A stretch of DNA of 64,000 nt from Flexivirga caeni (lineage in GTDB: Bacteria; Actinomycetota; Actinomycetes; Actinomycetales; Dermatophilaceae): the NCBI RefSeq assembly GCF_003724155.1, contig NZ_RJJQ01000018.1, forward strand, positions 50,071 to 114,070, in the 5' to 3' direction. Made by a program: the position numbers and the translations under genes. Below are positions 50,315 to 58,382 of the stretch, one piece after another (the stretch's first letter is position 1; each line of letters begins with the position of its first letter). The notes below the pieces were generated by a model. The model worked only from the letters and a program-made list of their open reading frames with translations. It was not told where the DNA came from and searched no databases.

Positions 50315-50959
50315 CTACTCCCGCGGCCGCATGCGGGCCCGGTCCGGATGGAAGCCGTGCTCGACGCCCCAGAGCACGGCATTCGTCCGGGTGGTCACGC
50401 CGATGCGCCGATACGCGCCGCGGATGTAGGTCTTCACGGAGTTGATCGACAAGCGCGTCCGGTCGGCGATCTCCTGGTTGTTCAGGCCTTGGGTGATCAG
50501 GGCGAGCACCTCGGCCTCGCGGGGCGTCAGACCTTCCTCGCGGCCCGGCCAGTCCCCGGTGATCACCTTGCCGGGATGCGGGTCATGCGGAACGACCTGC
50601 TCGTCGCCGACGTGGACCGCTTCGAGCGCGGCGACCAGCTCGCCTGCAGGCAACGACTTGGACAGGTAGCCGGCGGCGCCGTTGTGCAGCGCGCCGCGGA
50701 CAAGATCCGGCTGGAGGTTCCAGGAGTAGACCACAACTTTGGATACGCGCGGGTTGCTGATCAACTGCCGGATTTCTTCGCGGTCGCCCTGCTGACCGGC
50801 GAACGTGTCGTACATCGCGATGTCGACGGAGCGTGCGACGTCCCGGCTCGCGTCGAGTTCGACCACCTGTATCCGGTCGACGTAGGTCCGCAACATGGCC
50901 TCAAGGCCGCGTACGACGACCTCGTAGTCGTTGACGAGAGCCACCCTGATCGCTGCCAT
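50315..50959 (-). CDS. LuxR-type response regulator, atypical receiver
   Basis: 214 aa from ATG 50959. The C-terminal LuxR HTH is clear: GLTPREAEVLALITQGLNNQEIADRTRLSINSVKTYIRGAYRRIGV (about 143-188). The receiver keeps the likely phosphorylated Asp in AMYDTFAG (about 53) and Lys in GYLSKSL, but the N-terminal acidic pair is reduced to NDYE. No sensor kinase gene is nearby, so it is an orphan regulator. ATG 50959 is preferred to the TTG at 50968. Target genes unknown; it lies upstream of the quinone oxidoreductase gene. Confidence 0.88.
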   Translation of the reverse strand: MAAIRVALVNDYEVVVRGLEAMLRTYVDRIQVVELDASRDVARSVDIAMYDTFAGQQGDREEIRQLISNPRVSKVVVYSWNLQPDLVRGALHNGAAGYLSKSLPAGELVAALEAVHVGDEQVVPHDPHPGKVITGDWPGREEGLTPREAEVLALITQGLNNQEIADRTRLSINSVKTYIRGAYRRIGVTTRTNAVLWGVEHGFHPDRARMRPRE

Positions 50960-51129
50960 GGGCGCCAACTCTAGGACACCTCGCCAGGAGTGACAGATGC
51001 TTCGGCAGGACCGGTTGGAGGGGGGCCAAGTCTCACCCTTCGGGGTGAGGATGTGTCATCCAGCTCGCCGTACTCTGGGCAGGCACGGCGCACAGGAGCG
51101 CCGGCCGTGTTCTGCACGCAACGCCGTTC

Positions 51130-51153
51130 GTTGCCCGCCGCTGGGCGGGCAAC
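51130..51153 (+). promoter_or_regulatory. perfect hairpin in csbD 5' leader
   Basis: GTTGCCCGCC, loop GCTG, GGCGGGCAAC: a perfect 10-bp stem 23 bp before the csbD start and just before the GAGAGAGG ribosome site. A second smaller hairpin, CTCACCC-TTCG-GGGTGAG, lies at 51032-51049. The stem is a candidate for stability or translation control; no riboswitch class is recognised. Confidence 0.6.
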
Positions 51154-51176
51154 TTCGTGTGAGAGAGGTCAGCTTC

Positions 51177-51371
51177 ATGGGACTGACGGACAAGGCCAAG
51201 AACGCCGCCCAGGACATGGCCGGCAAGGCGAAGCACGCCGCCGGAAGTGTCACTGGCAATGACGATCTGAAGGCCGAGGGCAAGGCCGACCAGAACGAAT
51301 CGCAGCTGAAGTCAGCGGGTGAGAACGTCAAGGACGCGGGCGAGAACATCAAGGAGACACTCACCGACTGA
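51177..51371 (+). CDS. CsbD family stress protein
   Basis: 64 aa from ATG 51177, with GAGAGAGG 6 bp upstream. The sequence GLTDKAKNAAQDMAGKAKHAAGSVTGNDDLKAEGKADQ is the CsbD signature (Lys/Ala-rich, ending in ENIKETLTD). Small soluble general-stress proteins, often under an alternative sigma factor; no clear sigma box seen here. A perfect 10-bp stem-loop follows at 51386-51423. Confidence 0.93.
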   Translation: MGLTDKAKNAAQDMAGKAKHAAGSVTGNDDLKAEGKADQNESQLKSAGENVKDAGENIKETLTD

Positions 51372-51385
51372 AGCGTCGGTTCCAC

Positions 51386-51423
51386 GGCGGTGGCGAGTCG
51401 CGGGTCCGCGGCGCGCCACCGCC
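51386..51423. terminator. stem-loop after csbD
   Basis: GGCGGTGGCG (51386-51395) pairs perfectly with CGCCACCGCC (51414-51423) around an 18-nt loop, 15 bp after the csbD stop. There is no U-run, common in high-GC actinobacteria. Likely intrinsic-type terminator. Confidence 0.6.
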
Positions 51424-51459
51424 AACGTAGCTTTCTCTGTCTGATATCGGGGGACAGTC

Positions 51460-51693
51460 ATGGTGAGCCCCAGCCCGGTCGCGCCTCAGCCGGGATCGAT
51501 CAGGGCGTTGATCGAGGAGTTGGCCCAGTTGGAGGACGCAGTCCGGAGTGTGCAGCGTCAATCAGCATCGACGGGAGCCGGCGCCGAGCAAGTGCTGGAT
51601 CCGCAACTCCTTGAGTTACTCAAACGTGAGGCACAGATCGTCGCGGCCCTGCGCCGTGCCCGGCACCGGGGTTCGCTCCCCGATTCGCCCTGA
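51460..51693 (+). CDS. small hypothetical protein, helical
   Basis: 77 aa if it starts at ATG 51460. It reads as two amphipathic helices (SIRALIEELAQLEDAVRSVQRQ and LDPQLLELLKREAQIVAALRRAR) joined by a short Ser/Gly/Ala linker. The third codon positions are G/C rich as in neighbouring genes, which supports coding. No family is recognised and no clear ribosome site is visible, so it may be spurious. Confidence 0.45.
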   Translation: MVSPSPVAPQPGSIRALIEELAQLEDAVRSVQRQSASTGAGAEQVLDPQLLELLKREAQIVAALRRARHRGSLPDSP

Positions 51694-51705
51694 TCCGGCC
51701 GCAGG

Positions 51706-52341
51706 TCAGGAGGTGTGCCGCGTCCGCAGGATCGCCCATTGGTAGTGCAGGCCGCTCGACTCCGGCGGCCACGCCTCGAAGAGTTCGACCGCGCCGTGCG
51801 CGGCGAGCCGGAGGCGCAGGTCGGAGTCGCTGCGCAGCGCGAAGAAACGTGGCGGCCCGTATGACGGGTCGCCCCAGTGTTGCTCGCGCGAGGTCGGCGC
51901 GCCCCAGAGACCGATCGCGATCGGCGAGTCGGGCCGCACCACGCGCACCAATTCGGCCAGCGCAGTGTCCAGGTCCTCGTCGGCGATGTGCAGCAGCGTG
52001 CTTGCTGTGTATGCCGCTTCGAATTCTCCTGATGCGAAAGGCAATTCGAGCGCCGTCCCGACCTGCACGGACAAACCCTGGGCCCGGCAGAGCGTGACGC
52101 TCGCCGGTGCCAGATCCACGCCCTGGACGGCAAGTCCGGCCTGGTGGAAGGCCAGTGAATCACGGCCCGGCCCGGTGCCGACCTCAACCACCGTCGACCG
52201 GTGCTCGCGCGCCAGCAGGTCGATGAACGCGTCCCGGTGCTCGGCCCGGCCGTCCGCCAGCGGGCTGGTGCTGCGGTCGGCTGCTTCGTTGTCGTAGTAG
52301 GTGATCAGGTCGGCCTCGCGAGCAGCACGGCTGTCGGGCAC
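51706..52341 (-). CDS. class I SAM-dependent methyltransferase
   Basis: 211 aa from GTG 52341 (AAAGGA a few bases upstream). SAM motif TVVEVGTGPGRDSLAFHQAG (about 49-68), acidic GVDLAPASV, then FEAAYTASTLLHIADEDLDTALAELVRVVRPDSPIAIGLWG and the C-terminal HYQWAILRTRHTS. The upstream frame stays open to 53673 but crosses the hsp20 gene, so it is not used. Substrate unknown. Confidence 0.88.
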   Translation of the reverse strand: MPDSRAAREADLITYYDNEAADRSTSPLADGRAEHRDAFIDLLAREHRSTVVEVGTGPGRDSLAFHQAGLAVQGVDLAPASVTLCRAQGLSVQVGTALELPFASGEFEAAYTASTLLHIADEDLDTALAELVRVVRPDSPIAIGLWGAPTSREQHWGDPSYGPPRFFALRSDSDLRLRLAAHGAVELFEAWPPESSGLHYQWAILRTRHTS

Positions 52342-52388
52342 AGCGGGTCCTTTCGGTAGAGTCCGATCAAATCTAGCGGGGCTTGGAT

Positions 52389-52415
52389 CTGGCACTCTTG
52401 CACGGAGAGTGCTAA
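52389..52415. promoter_or_regulatory. CIRCE element (HrcA operator)
   Basis: Half-sites CTGGCACTC (52389-52397) and GAGTGCTAA (52407-52415) with a 9-nt spacer match TTAGCACTC-N9-GAGTGCTAA: the right half is perfect and the left half matches 7 of 9. It is located 77 bp upstream of the hsp20 ATG. Predicted HrcA repression relieved by heat. No hrcA gene is in the window. Confidence 0.9.
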
Positions 52416-52491
52416 TCTCGGGGCCGTTAGGAATTCGCAGTTGGTTGCCTCCGGGTGACCGGTAGGCGGCCTTGGATTGTTGGAGGTTGCT

Positions 52492-52965
52492 ATGCGCTCT
52501 GACTCGATTTCTGATTTCGACGCCCTTGCCCGCAACTTGCTGGGTATGCGCGAGGGCTCGGCCCGGTCGCCGCAGTTCATGCCGATCGACCTCTATCGCG
52601 TCGACGACCACTTCGTGCTGCACGCCGATCTGCCGGGGATGGACCCTGGCAGTATCGACGTGAACGTCGAGCGTGGCGTGCTGACGCTCACGGCACATCG
52701 AACCCCGCCACCGGAGAACGACGTGCAGTGGCTGGCCAGCGAGCGGTTTGCCGGCGTCTATCGGCGCCAGGTGAGCCTCGGCGACGAGATCGACACCGAG
52801 CGAATCGAGGCGAGCTACGACAACGGCGTGCTGAACCTGATCATCCCGCTGCATGAACGCGCGAAACCGCGTCGCATCCAGGTCACGCATGGGCGCAACA
52901 GCGAGCAGCACCTCGTGACGTCGACGACCGTGGCCAGCGACGTGGCGACCGGAGGGGGTGAGTAG
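52492..52965 (+). CDS. Hsp20 family small heat-shock protein
   Basis: 157 aa from ATG 52492 with GGAGG 5 bp upstream (TTG 52477 is rejected). Alpha-crystallin domain: PIDLYRVDDHFVLHADLPGMDPGSIDVNVERGVLTLTAHR (about 32-71), the second strand block SERFAGVYRRQVSLGDEID and the C-terminal GVLNLIIPLHERAKPRRIQV with the IxI/V-type anchor (RRIQV). ATP-independent holdase. Transcription is probably controlled by the CIRCE element upstream. Confidence 0.95.
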   Translation: MRSDSISDFDALARNLLGMREGSARSPQFMPIDLYRVDDHFVLHADLPGMDPGSIDVNVERGVLTLTAHRTPPPENDVQWLASERFAGVYRRQVSLGDEIDTERIEASYDNGVLNLIIPLHERAKPRRIQVTHGRNSEQHLVTSTTVASDVATGGGE

Positions 52966-52979
52966 CGAGCGAGCATCAC

Positions 52980-53068
52980 TGATCGAGAGGACCCCTTGCG
53001 CCACGAGAGGGCCCCATGTCGGGCGTTCGCAAGGGGTCCTCTCACTGCTTTGTGGGTCCTCTCGATCA
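52980..53068. repeat. nested double inverted repeat, element 4
   Basis: GAGAGGACCCC (52985-52995) and GAGAGGGCCCC (53005-53015) face GGGGTCCTCTC (53033-53043) and TGGGTCCTCTC (53053-53063), symmetric about 53024 with a 20-bp period. The outer arms extend to TGATCGAGAGGACCCC with 15 of 16 paired. Right flank CTCTCGATCAGGGG equals that of element 2. It sits between convergent genes. Confidence 0.85.
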
Positions 53069-53081
53069 GGGGCGGAGGCGG

Positions 53082-53855
53082 TCAGCGGGGGTCGGCGGGC
53101 GCACGAGGGCGGCCCAGGCGTGTGCTGAGCTCGGCGGCGGCAGACCGCACGGCGTCCACCAGGGCCGCGGCGTCGGGTGCGTCGTCCACTGGATAGGTGA
53201 CCGCGATGCCGGCGGCCGGCCGGTCGTTGTGATCCAGCACAGCGACCGCGATCGACGCGAAACCCGTGGTGACGGAAGAGGTTTCGACGGCATACCCGCG
53301 CTTGCGGACCTGGGCGAGTTCGGATCGCAGGGCGGTCAGCGAGGTGACCCCGAGGTTGTTTCGCTGCACGAACGACCCGCGATCCGGATAGAGCGCGCGC
53401 ACCTGCACGGGCGGTAGCACCGCGAGCATCGCCAGGCCGGACGCGGTCACCGAGGCCGGCAGCCGCACCCCGACGTCGGTCACCAATGACGGACGACCGC
53501 GGGCTCGCTCCTCGATCACGTAGTAGACGTCGCGGCCGTGCAGCACCGCGAGATGCGCGTTGTGCGTCGTGGCGTCGACGAGGCGCGCGAGCACCGGCCG
53601 GGCGATCCGCTGCAACGGTGCCTGGCGGACGTATGCCGTGCCCAACTCGAAGGCCGCAACGCCCAGGCCCCAACGTCTTTCGTCCCGCAGGTGAGTCACG
53701 AACCCGCTGTCGCTCAGCACGCCGAGCAAGTGGTAGGTGGACGAACGAGGCAGTCCGAGCTGCCGGGCGATCGCCGCACCGGGCATCGGTTCCGCGTGCC
53801 GGGCGAGCAATTGCAGCAGGGCGAGTGCCTGTGCGGCTGCCGGGGCGTTCGCCAT
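53082..53855 (-). CDS. IclR family transcriptional regulator (hut operon)
   Basis: 257 aa from ATG 53855; the open frame extends much further but only antisense to hutH. HTH: QALALLQLLARHAEPMPGAAIARQLGLPRSSTYHLLGVLSDSGFV (about 10-54). The IclR effector domain follows with GVRLPASVTASGLAMLAVL and a C-terminal SSVTTGFASIAVAVLDHNDRPAAGIAVTYP. It diverges from hutH over a TGTCTC palindrome (53865-53882), so it most likely regulates histidine use and itself. Whether activator or repressor is not clear. Confidence 0.9.
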   Translation of the reverse strand: MANAPAAAQALALLQLLARHAEPMPGAAIARQLGLPRSSTYHLLGVLSDSGFVTHLRDERRWGLGVAAFELGTAYVRQAPLQRIARPVLARLVDATTHNAHLAVLHGRDVYYVIEERARGRPSLVTDVGVRLPASVTASGLAMLAVLPPVQVRALYPDRGSFVQRNNLGVTSLTALRSELAQVRKRGYAVETSSVTTGFASIAVAVLDHNDRPAAGIAVTYPVDDAPDAAALVDAVRSAAAELSTRLGRPRAPADPR

Positions 53856-53864
53856 ACGGCAGAT

Positions 53865-53882
53865 TGTCTCAGATCCGAGACA
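53865..53882. promoter_or_regulatory. IclR-type palindromic operator
   Basis: TGTCTCAGATCCGAGACA matches its own reverse complement at 16 of 18 positions. It lies 10 bp upstream of the IclR start and 46 bp upstream of the hutH start, where a divergent operator would be expected. Confidence 0.75.
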
Positions 53883-53927
53883 GAATCGTCGTGACCACCC
53901 TGCACCAGACGGCGCGGCGGGTATGCA

Positions 53928-55478
53928 ATGGACCCCATGAGCGCAGTTGTGTCGGTCGGGGTCGGTCCGCTTTCGATTGCTGACGTGGTCGCCGTCGCGC
54001 GCCACGGCGCGCGAGTGGAGATCGAGCCCGAGTCGCTGGCGGAGGTGGCTCGCAGCCGCGCCGTCATCGAGCAACTCGCGGACGACCCGGTGCCGCACTA
54101 CGGCGTGTCGACCGGCTTCGGCGCATTGGCCACCAAACACATTCCCCTGGCGTCTCGCGCCCAGCTGCAGCGGTCGCTGGTGCGCTCGCACGCCGCGGGT
54201 TCCGGGCCGGAGGTCGAGCGGGAGGTGGTCCGGGCGCTGATGCTGTTGCGGATCAGCACCTTGGCGACCGGCCGCACGGGCATCCGGGTCGAGGTGCTCG
54301 AGACGTATGTCGGGATGCTCAACGCCGGCATCACGCCGGTGGTGCGCGAATACGGATCCCTCGGCTGCTCCGGCGACCTCGCCCCGCTGGCGCATTGCGC
54401 GCTCGCGCTGATGGGCGAGGGCGAAGTCCGTGACGCGAGCGGCGAATTGCTCGCCACTGCAGTGGCCTTCGCCGCAGCCGGCCTGACACCTGTCGAGCTG
54501 CGGGAAAAAGAGGGCTTGGCACTGATCAACGGCACCGACGGCATGCTGGGCATGCTCTGCCTGGCGATCACCGATCTGACCGAGCTGGCCAAGTTCGCCG
54601 ACATCACCGCCGCGATGTCCGTGGAAGGGCTGCTCGGCACCGACGACGTCTTCGCTGCCGACCTGCACGAGCTGCGCCCGCAGCAGGGGCAGGCGCTGAG
54701 CGCGCAGAACTTGCGAAACCTGCTCAAGGGTAGCGAGATCCGCGAGAGTCACCGTGACCCGGCGGCATGCACGCGGGTGCAGGACGCCTATTCGCTGCGG
54801 TGCTCGCCGCAGGTCGCCGGAGGCGTGCGCGACACCATCGCCCACGCACGCACTGTTGCCGACGCCGAGCTCGCGTCGGCGATCGACAACCCGGTGGTGA
54901 CCAAGGATGGCCGGGTGCAGTCCAACGGCAACTTCCACGGTGCGCCGGTCGCCTACGTGCTCGACTTCCTCGCCATCGTGACCGCGGACCTGGCCAGCAT
55001 CAGCGAGCGGCGCACCGACCGCTTCCTCGACGTGTCGCGAAGCAACGGACTGCCGCCCTTCCTCGCCGATGACCCGGGCGTCGACTCCGGGCACATGATC
55101 GCGCAATACACCCAGGCCGCAATCGTGTCCGAGCTCAAGCGGCTCGCCAGTCCGGCATCGGTCGACTCGATCCCGTCCAGCGCGATGCAGGAGGATCACG
55201 TGTCGATGGGCTGGTCCGCGGCGCGCAAGCTGCGCCGGGCCGTCGACGGGCTGCGCCGGGTCCTCGCGATCGAATTGCTGACCGCCGCGCGCGGCATACA
55301 GCTGCGCGAGCCGTTGCGTCCAGGGCCTGCGACCGCCGCCGTCATCGCGGCACTCCCTGGAATCGGCATGCCCGGCTCGGACAGATTCCTCTCGCCGGAG
55401 ATCGAGCGGGCGGTGGAATTCGTCGCGTCCGGTGCGGCGCTAGCAGCGGCCGAAGGCGTGACCGGCGCGTTGCGCTGA
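53928..55478 (+). CDS. hutH: histidine ammonia-lyase
   Basis: 516 aa (ATG 53937 would remove three residues). The MIO cofactor region reads [14 protein letters not shown] (about 144-157), giving Cys-Ser-Gly in place of the textbook Ala-Ser-Gly; [15 protein letters not shown] (about 58-72) contributes the conserved Tyr. Also present: [42 protein letters not shown] and [18 protein letters not shown]. It releases ammonia from histidine to give urocanate. First gene of the hut operon. CSG forms occur in actinobacterial HutH as far as I recall. Confidence 0.95.
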   Translation: MDPMSAVVSVGVGPLSIADVVAVARHGARVEIEPESLAEVARSRAVIEQLADDPVPHYGVSTGFGALATKHIPLASRAQLQRSLVRSHAAGSGPEVEREVVRALMLLRISTLATGRTGIRVEVLETYVGMLNAGITPVVREYGSLGCSGDLAPLAHCALALMGEGEVRDASGELLATAVAFAAAGLTPVELREKEGLALINGTDGMLGMLCLAITDLTELAKFADITAAMSVEGLLGTDDVFAADLHELRPQQGQALSAQNLRNLLKGSEIRESHRDPAACTRVQDAYSLRCSPQVAGGVRDTIAHARTVADAELASAIDNPVVTKDGRVQSNGNFHGAPVAYVLDFLAIVTADLASISERRTDRFLDVSRSNGLPPFLADDPGVDSGHMIAQYTQAAIVSELKRLASPASVDSIPSSAMQEDHVSMGWSAARKLRRAVDGLRRVLAIELLTAARGIQLREPLRPGPATAAVIAALPGIGMPGSDRFLSPEIERAVEFVASGAALAAAEGVTGALR

Positions 55479-55527
55479 ACCCCCGACACACATCGAAAAT
55501 GCTTGGAATGGAAAGGATCTGAACATC

Positions 55528-57183
55528 ATGGAAGGTGCACGACCGGTCCGCGCCCCGCGCGGCACGACCCTCACCGCCCAGTCGTGGACGACAGAGGCGC
55601 CGATGCGCATGCTGATGAACAACCTCGACCCGGAAGTGGCCGAGCACCCCGACGACCTCGTCGTCTATGGCGGCACCGGTCGTGCCGCGCGTGACTGGCG
55701 GTCGTTCGACGCGATGGTGCGCACCCTGCAGCGGCTCAAGGCGGACGAGACCATGCTGGTGCAGTCCGGCCGTCCCGTCGGCGTCATGCAGACGCACGAG
55801 TGGGCGCCCCGCGTGCTCATCGCCAACTCCAATCTCGTTCCGGACTGGGCGAATTGGCCAGAGTTTCGGCGCCTGGAGCAGCTCGGGCTGACGATGTACG
55901 GGCAGATGACGGCCGGGTCCTGGATCTATATCGGCACCCAGGGCATCGTGCAGGGCACCTACGAGACCTTCGCTGCCGTCGCCGAGAAGCGCTTCAACGG
56001 GACACTCGCCGGCACCCTGACGCTGACCGGTGGCTGCGGTGGCATGGGCGGCGCGCAGCCGCTCGCCGTGACGCTGAACGATGGTGCCTGCCTGATCGTG
56101 GACGTCGACGAGTCGCGACTTCGGCGCCGGGTCGAGCACCGCTATCTCGACGAGGTGGCCGACGACCTGGACGACGCCATCGAGAAGGCCGTCGCCGCCA
56201 AGAACGAGCGTCGCGCGTGGTCGGTCGGTGTCGTCGGCAACGCTGCCGAGATCTTCCCGGAGTTGCTGCGCCGCGGCGTGCCGATCGACATCGTGACCGA
56301 CCAGACGAGCGCGCATGACCCGCTTTCCTATTTGCCGGAGGGTATTTCGCCGGACGACTGGCACGACTACGCGGCCAAGAAGCCCGAGGAGTTCACCGAC
56401 CGAGCGCGTGCCTCGATGGCCAAGCACGTGCAGGCGATGGTCGAGTTCCAGGACGGCGGCGCCGAGGTCTTCGACTACGGCAACTCCATCCGCGACGAGG
56501 CGCGCCACGGCGGATATGAGCGCGCGTTCGAGTTTCCGGGCTTCGTCCCGGCATACATCCGGCCGCTCTTCTGCGAGGGCAAGGGACCGTTCCGCTGGGC
56601 AGCGCTGTCGGGGGACCCGAAGGACATCTACGCGACCGACAAGGCCGTCATGGACCTCTTCCCGGACAACGACCGGCTGCAGAAGTGGATGCGCGGCGCA
56701 CGTTCGAAGATTGCCTTCCAGGGGCTCCCGGCCCGCATCTGCTGGCTGGGATACGGCGAGCGTGACAAGGCCGGGCTCGCCTTCAACGACCTGGTCGCCC
56801 GTGGCGAGGTCAGCGCACCGATCGTCATCGGGCGCGACCACCTCGACTGCGGGTCGGTGGCCTCGCCATACCGCGAAACAGAAGCAATGGCAGACGGATC
56901 CGACGCGATCGCCGACTGGCCCTTGCTCAACGCGCTGGTCAACACGAGCTCCGGCGCGAGCTGGGTGTCGATCCACCACGGCGGCGGCGTCGGCATCGGC
57001 CGCTCCATCCACGCCGGGCAGGTGTCTCTGGCGGACGGCACGCAGCTGGCCGCGCAGAAGCTCGCCCGGGTGCTCACCAACGACCCGGGGATGGGCGTGA
57101 TCCGCCATGTGGACGCCGGCTACGAGATCGCCGAGGACGTCGCCACCGAGCGTGGTGTGCGAGTCCCGATGCGCGAGGGCTGA
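55528..57183 (+). CDS. hutU: urocanate hydratase
   Basis: 551 aa, normal length. AAAGGATC precedes the ATG by about 10 bp. Family stretches: [29 protein letters not shown] (about 168-186, NAD-binding), [53 protein letters not shown] and [21 protein letters not shown]. It adds water to urocanate using tightly bound NAD+ to form imidazolonepropionate. 50 bp after hutH and 2 bp before the amidohydrolase gene, in the same operon. Confidence 0.97.
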   Translation: MEGARPVRAPRGTTLTAQSWTTEAPMRMLMNNLDPEVAEHPDDLVVYGGTGRAARDWRSFDAMVRTLQRLKADETMLVQSGRPVGVMQTHEWAPRVLIANSNLVPDWANWPEFRRLEQLGLTMYGQMTAGSWIYIGTQGIVQGTYETFAAVAEKRFNGTLAGTLTLTGGCGGMGGAQPLAVTLNDGACLIVDVDESRLRRRVEHRYLDEVADDLDDAIEKAVAAKNERRAWSVGVVGNAAEIFPELLRRGVPIDIVTDQTSAHDPLSYLPEGISPDDWHDYAAKKPEEFTDRARASMAKHVQAMVEFQDGGAEVFDYGNSIRDEARHGGYERAFEFPGFVPAYIRPLFCEGKGPFRWAALSGDPKDIYATDKAVMDLFPDNDRLQKWMRGARSKIAFQGLPARICWLGYGERDKAGLAFNDLVARGEVSAPIVIGRDHLDCGSVASPYRETEAMADGSDAIADWPLLNALVNTSSGASWVSIHHGGGVGIGRSIHAGQVSLADGTQLAAQKLARVLTNDPGMGVIRHVDAGYEIAEDVATERGVRVPMREG

Positions 57184-57185
57184 GC

Positions 57186-58382
57186 ATGTCCTTCGACCGC
57201 ATGTGGGCCGACCTCGCCCCGGTCGGGCGGGCGACGACCGGCGGTTACCGCCGCTACGCCTGGACGGCCGAGGATCACACGCTGCGTGAGTGGTTCGCGG
57301 GTGAGGCGGTAGCACGCGGTCTTGGGCTGGTCGAGGACCGGATGGGCAATCAGTGGGCGTGGTGGGGAGACCCCGACGCGGACGGGCCCGGCGTCGTCAT
57401 CGGGTCGCACCTCGACTCGGTGCCCGATGGCGGTGCGTATGACGGCCCGCTTGGCGTCGTCTCGGCCTTTGCTGCGCTGGATGCGTTGCGCGACAGCGGT
57501 TTCCGGCCCGCCCGCCCCATCGCCGTGGTGAACTTCGGCGATGAGGAAGGTGCTCGCTTCGGTGTCGCCTGCGCCGGGTCGAGGGTGATCACCGGCGCGA
57601 TGACGGCAGACCGCGCCCTCGGGCTGACCGATGGCGACGGCGTCACCATGGCGGAGGCGTTGCGGCATGCCGGCCGGGCGCCCGAGACGCTCGGCCGGGA
57701 CGACGAAACCCTCCGGCGGATCGGGCAGTTCGTCGAGTTGCACGTGGAACAAGGCCGCGCACTGGCGGATCTGGACCCGGCGACCTCGGCAGTCGCGGTC
57801 GGCACGGACATCTGGCCGCATGGCCGGTGGCGTCTCGACCTGCCCGGCACCGCGAACCATGCCGGGACCACCGCGCTGGCGGACCGGCAGGACGCGATGT
57901 TGTCGGCGGCGCAAGTCGTGCTCGAGGCGCGATCGGCGGCGGTGGCGGGCGGCTGTGTGGCGACCACCGGCAAGGTCGAGGTCGAACCGGGCGGGGTGAA
58001 CGCCATACCGTCACATGTGCGGCTGTGGCTCGACGCGCGCGGAGCCGACCAAAACGCTGTCAGGGCAACGGTTTCCGCGGTTGCGGAGGTCGTGCACCGG
58101 CTCGGCGGCACGCTGCGCGAGGAGTCGTGGACCGACACCACCCGCTTCGACACCGACCTGGCCGGCCGGCTCCGGACGGCGCTCGGTGCCGACACCCCGA
58201 TGCTCGGCACGGGCGCCGGTCACGATGCCGGTGTGCTCGCGACGGCAGGGACTCCGACGGCGATGCTCTTCGTGCGCAACCCGACCGGCGTGTCGCACTC
58301 GCCTGCGGAGTTCGCCGAGCGCGACGATTGCCTGCGGGGCGTCGACGCTCTCACGACCGTCGTGCGGGACCTTGCGTCATGA
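57186..58382 (+). CDS. M20 family amidohydrolase (annotated elsewhere as allantoate amidohydrolase), hut operon
   Basis: 398 aa. The metal ligands of the M20/ArgE family are in GSHLDSVPDGGAYDGPLG (H75, D86), FGDEEGARFG (E121 and the preceding Glu as base), ELHVEQG and GAGHDAG. The dimerisation lid contains the LPGTANHAGTTAL segment typical of allantoate/carbamoylase members. In this operon no HutG is seen. The enzyme sits between hutU and hutF and overlaps hutF by four bases, so it is the best candidate to hydrolyse N-formylglutamate to glutamate and formate. Confidence 0.88.
   Translation: MSFDRMWADLAPVGRATTGGYRRYAWTAEDHTLREWFAGEAVARGLGLVEDRMGNQWAWWGDPDADGPGVVIGSHLDSVPDGGAYDGPLGVVSAFAALDALRDSGFRPARPIAVVNFGDEEGARFGVACAGSRVITGAMTADRALGLTDGDGVTMAEALRHAGRAPETLGRDDETLRRIGQFVELHVEQGRALADLDPATSAVAVGTDIWPHGRWRLDLPGTANHAGTTALADRQDAMLSAAQVVLEARSAAVAGGCVATTGKVEVEPGGVNAIPSHVRLWLDARGADQNAVRATVSAVAEVVHRLGGTLREESWTDTTRFDTDLAGRLRTALGADTPMLGTGAGHDAGVLATAGTPTAMLFVRNPTGVSHSPAEFAERDDCLRGVDALTTVVRDLAS

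Noticed and set aside
53856..55199. N-terminal extension of the IclR frame by about 450 codons
   Set aside because: It lies entirely antisense to hutH. The HTH begins right after ATG 53855, where an IclR protein should start.
55342..57315. 657-codon minus-strand frame opposite hutU
   Set aside because: HutU is complete and recognisable; the antisense product has no recognisable domain.
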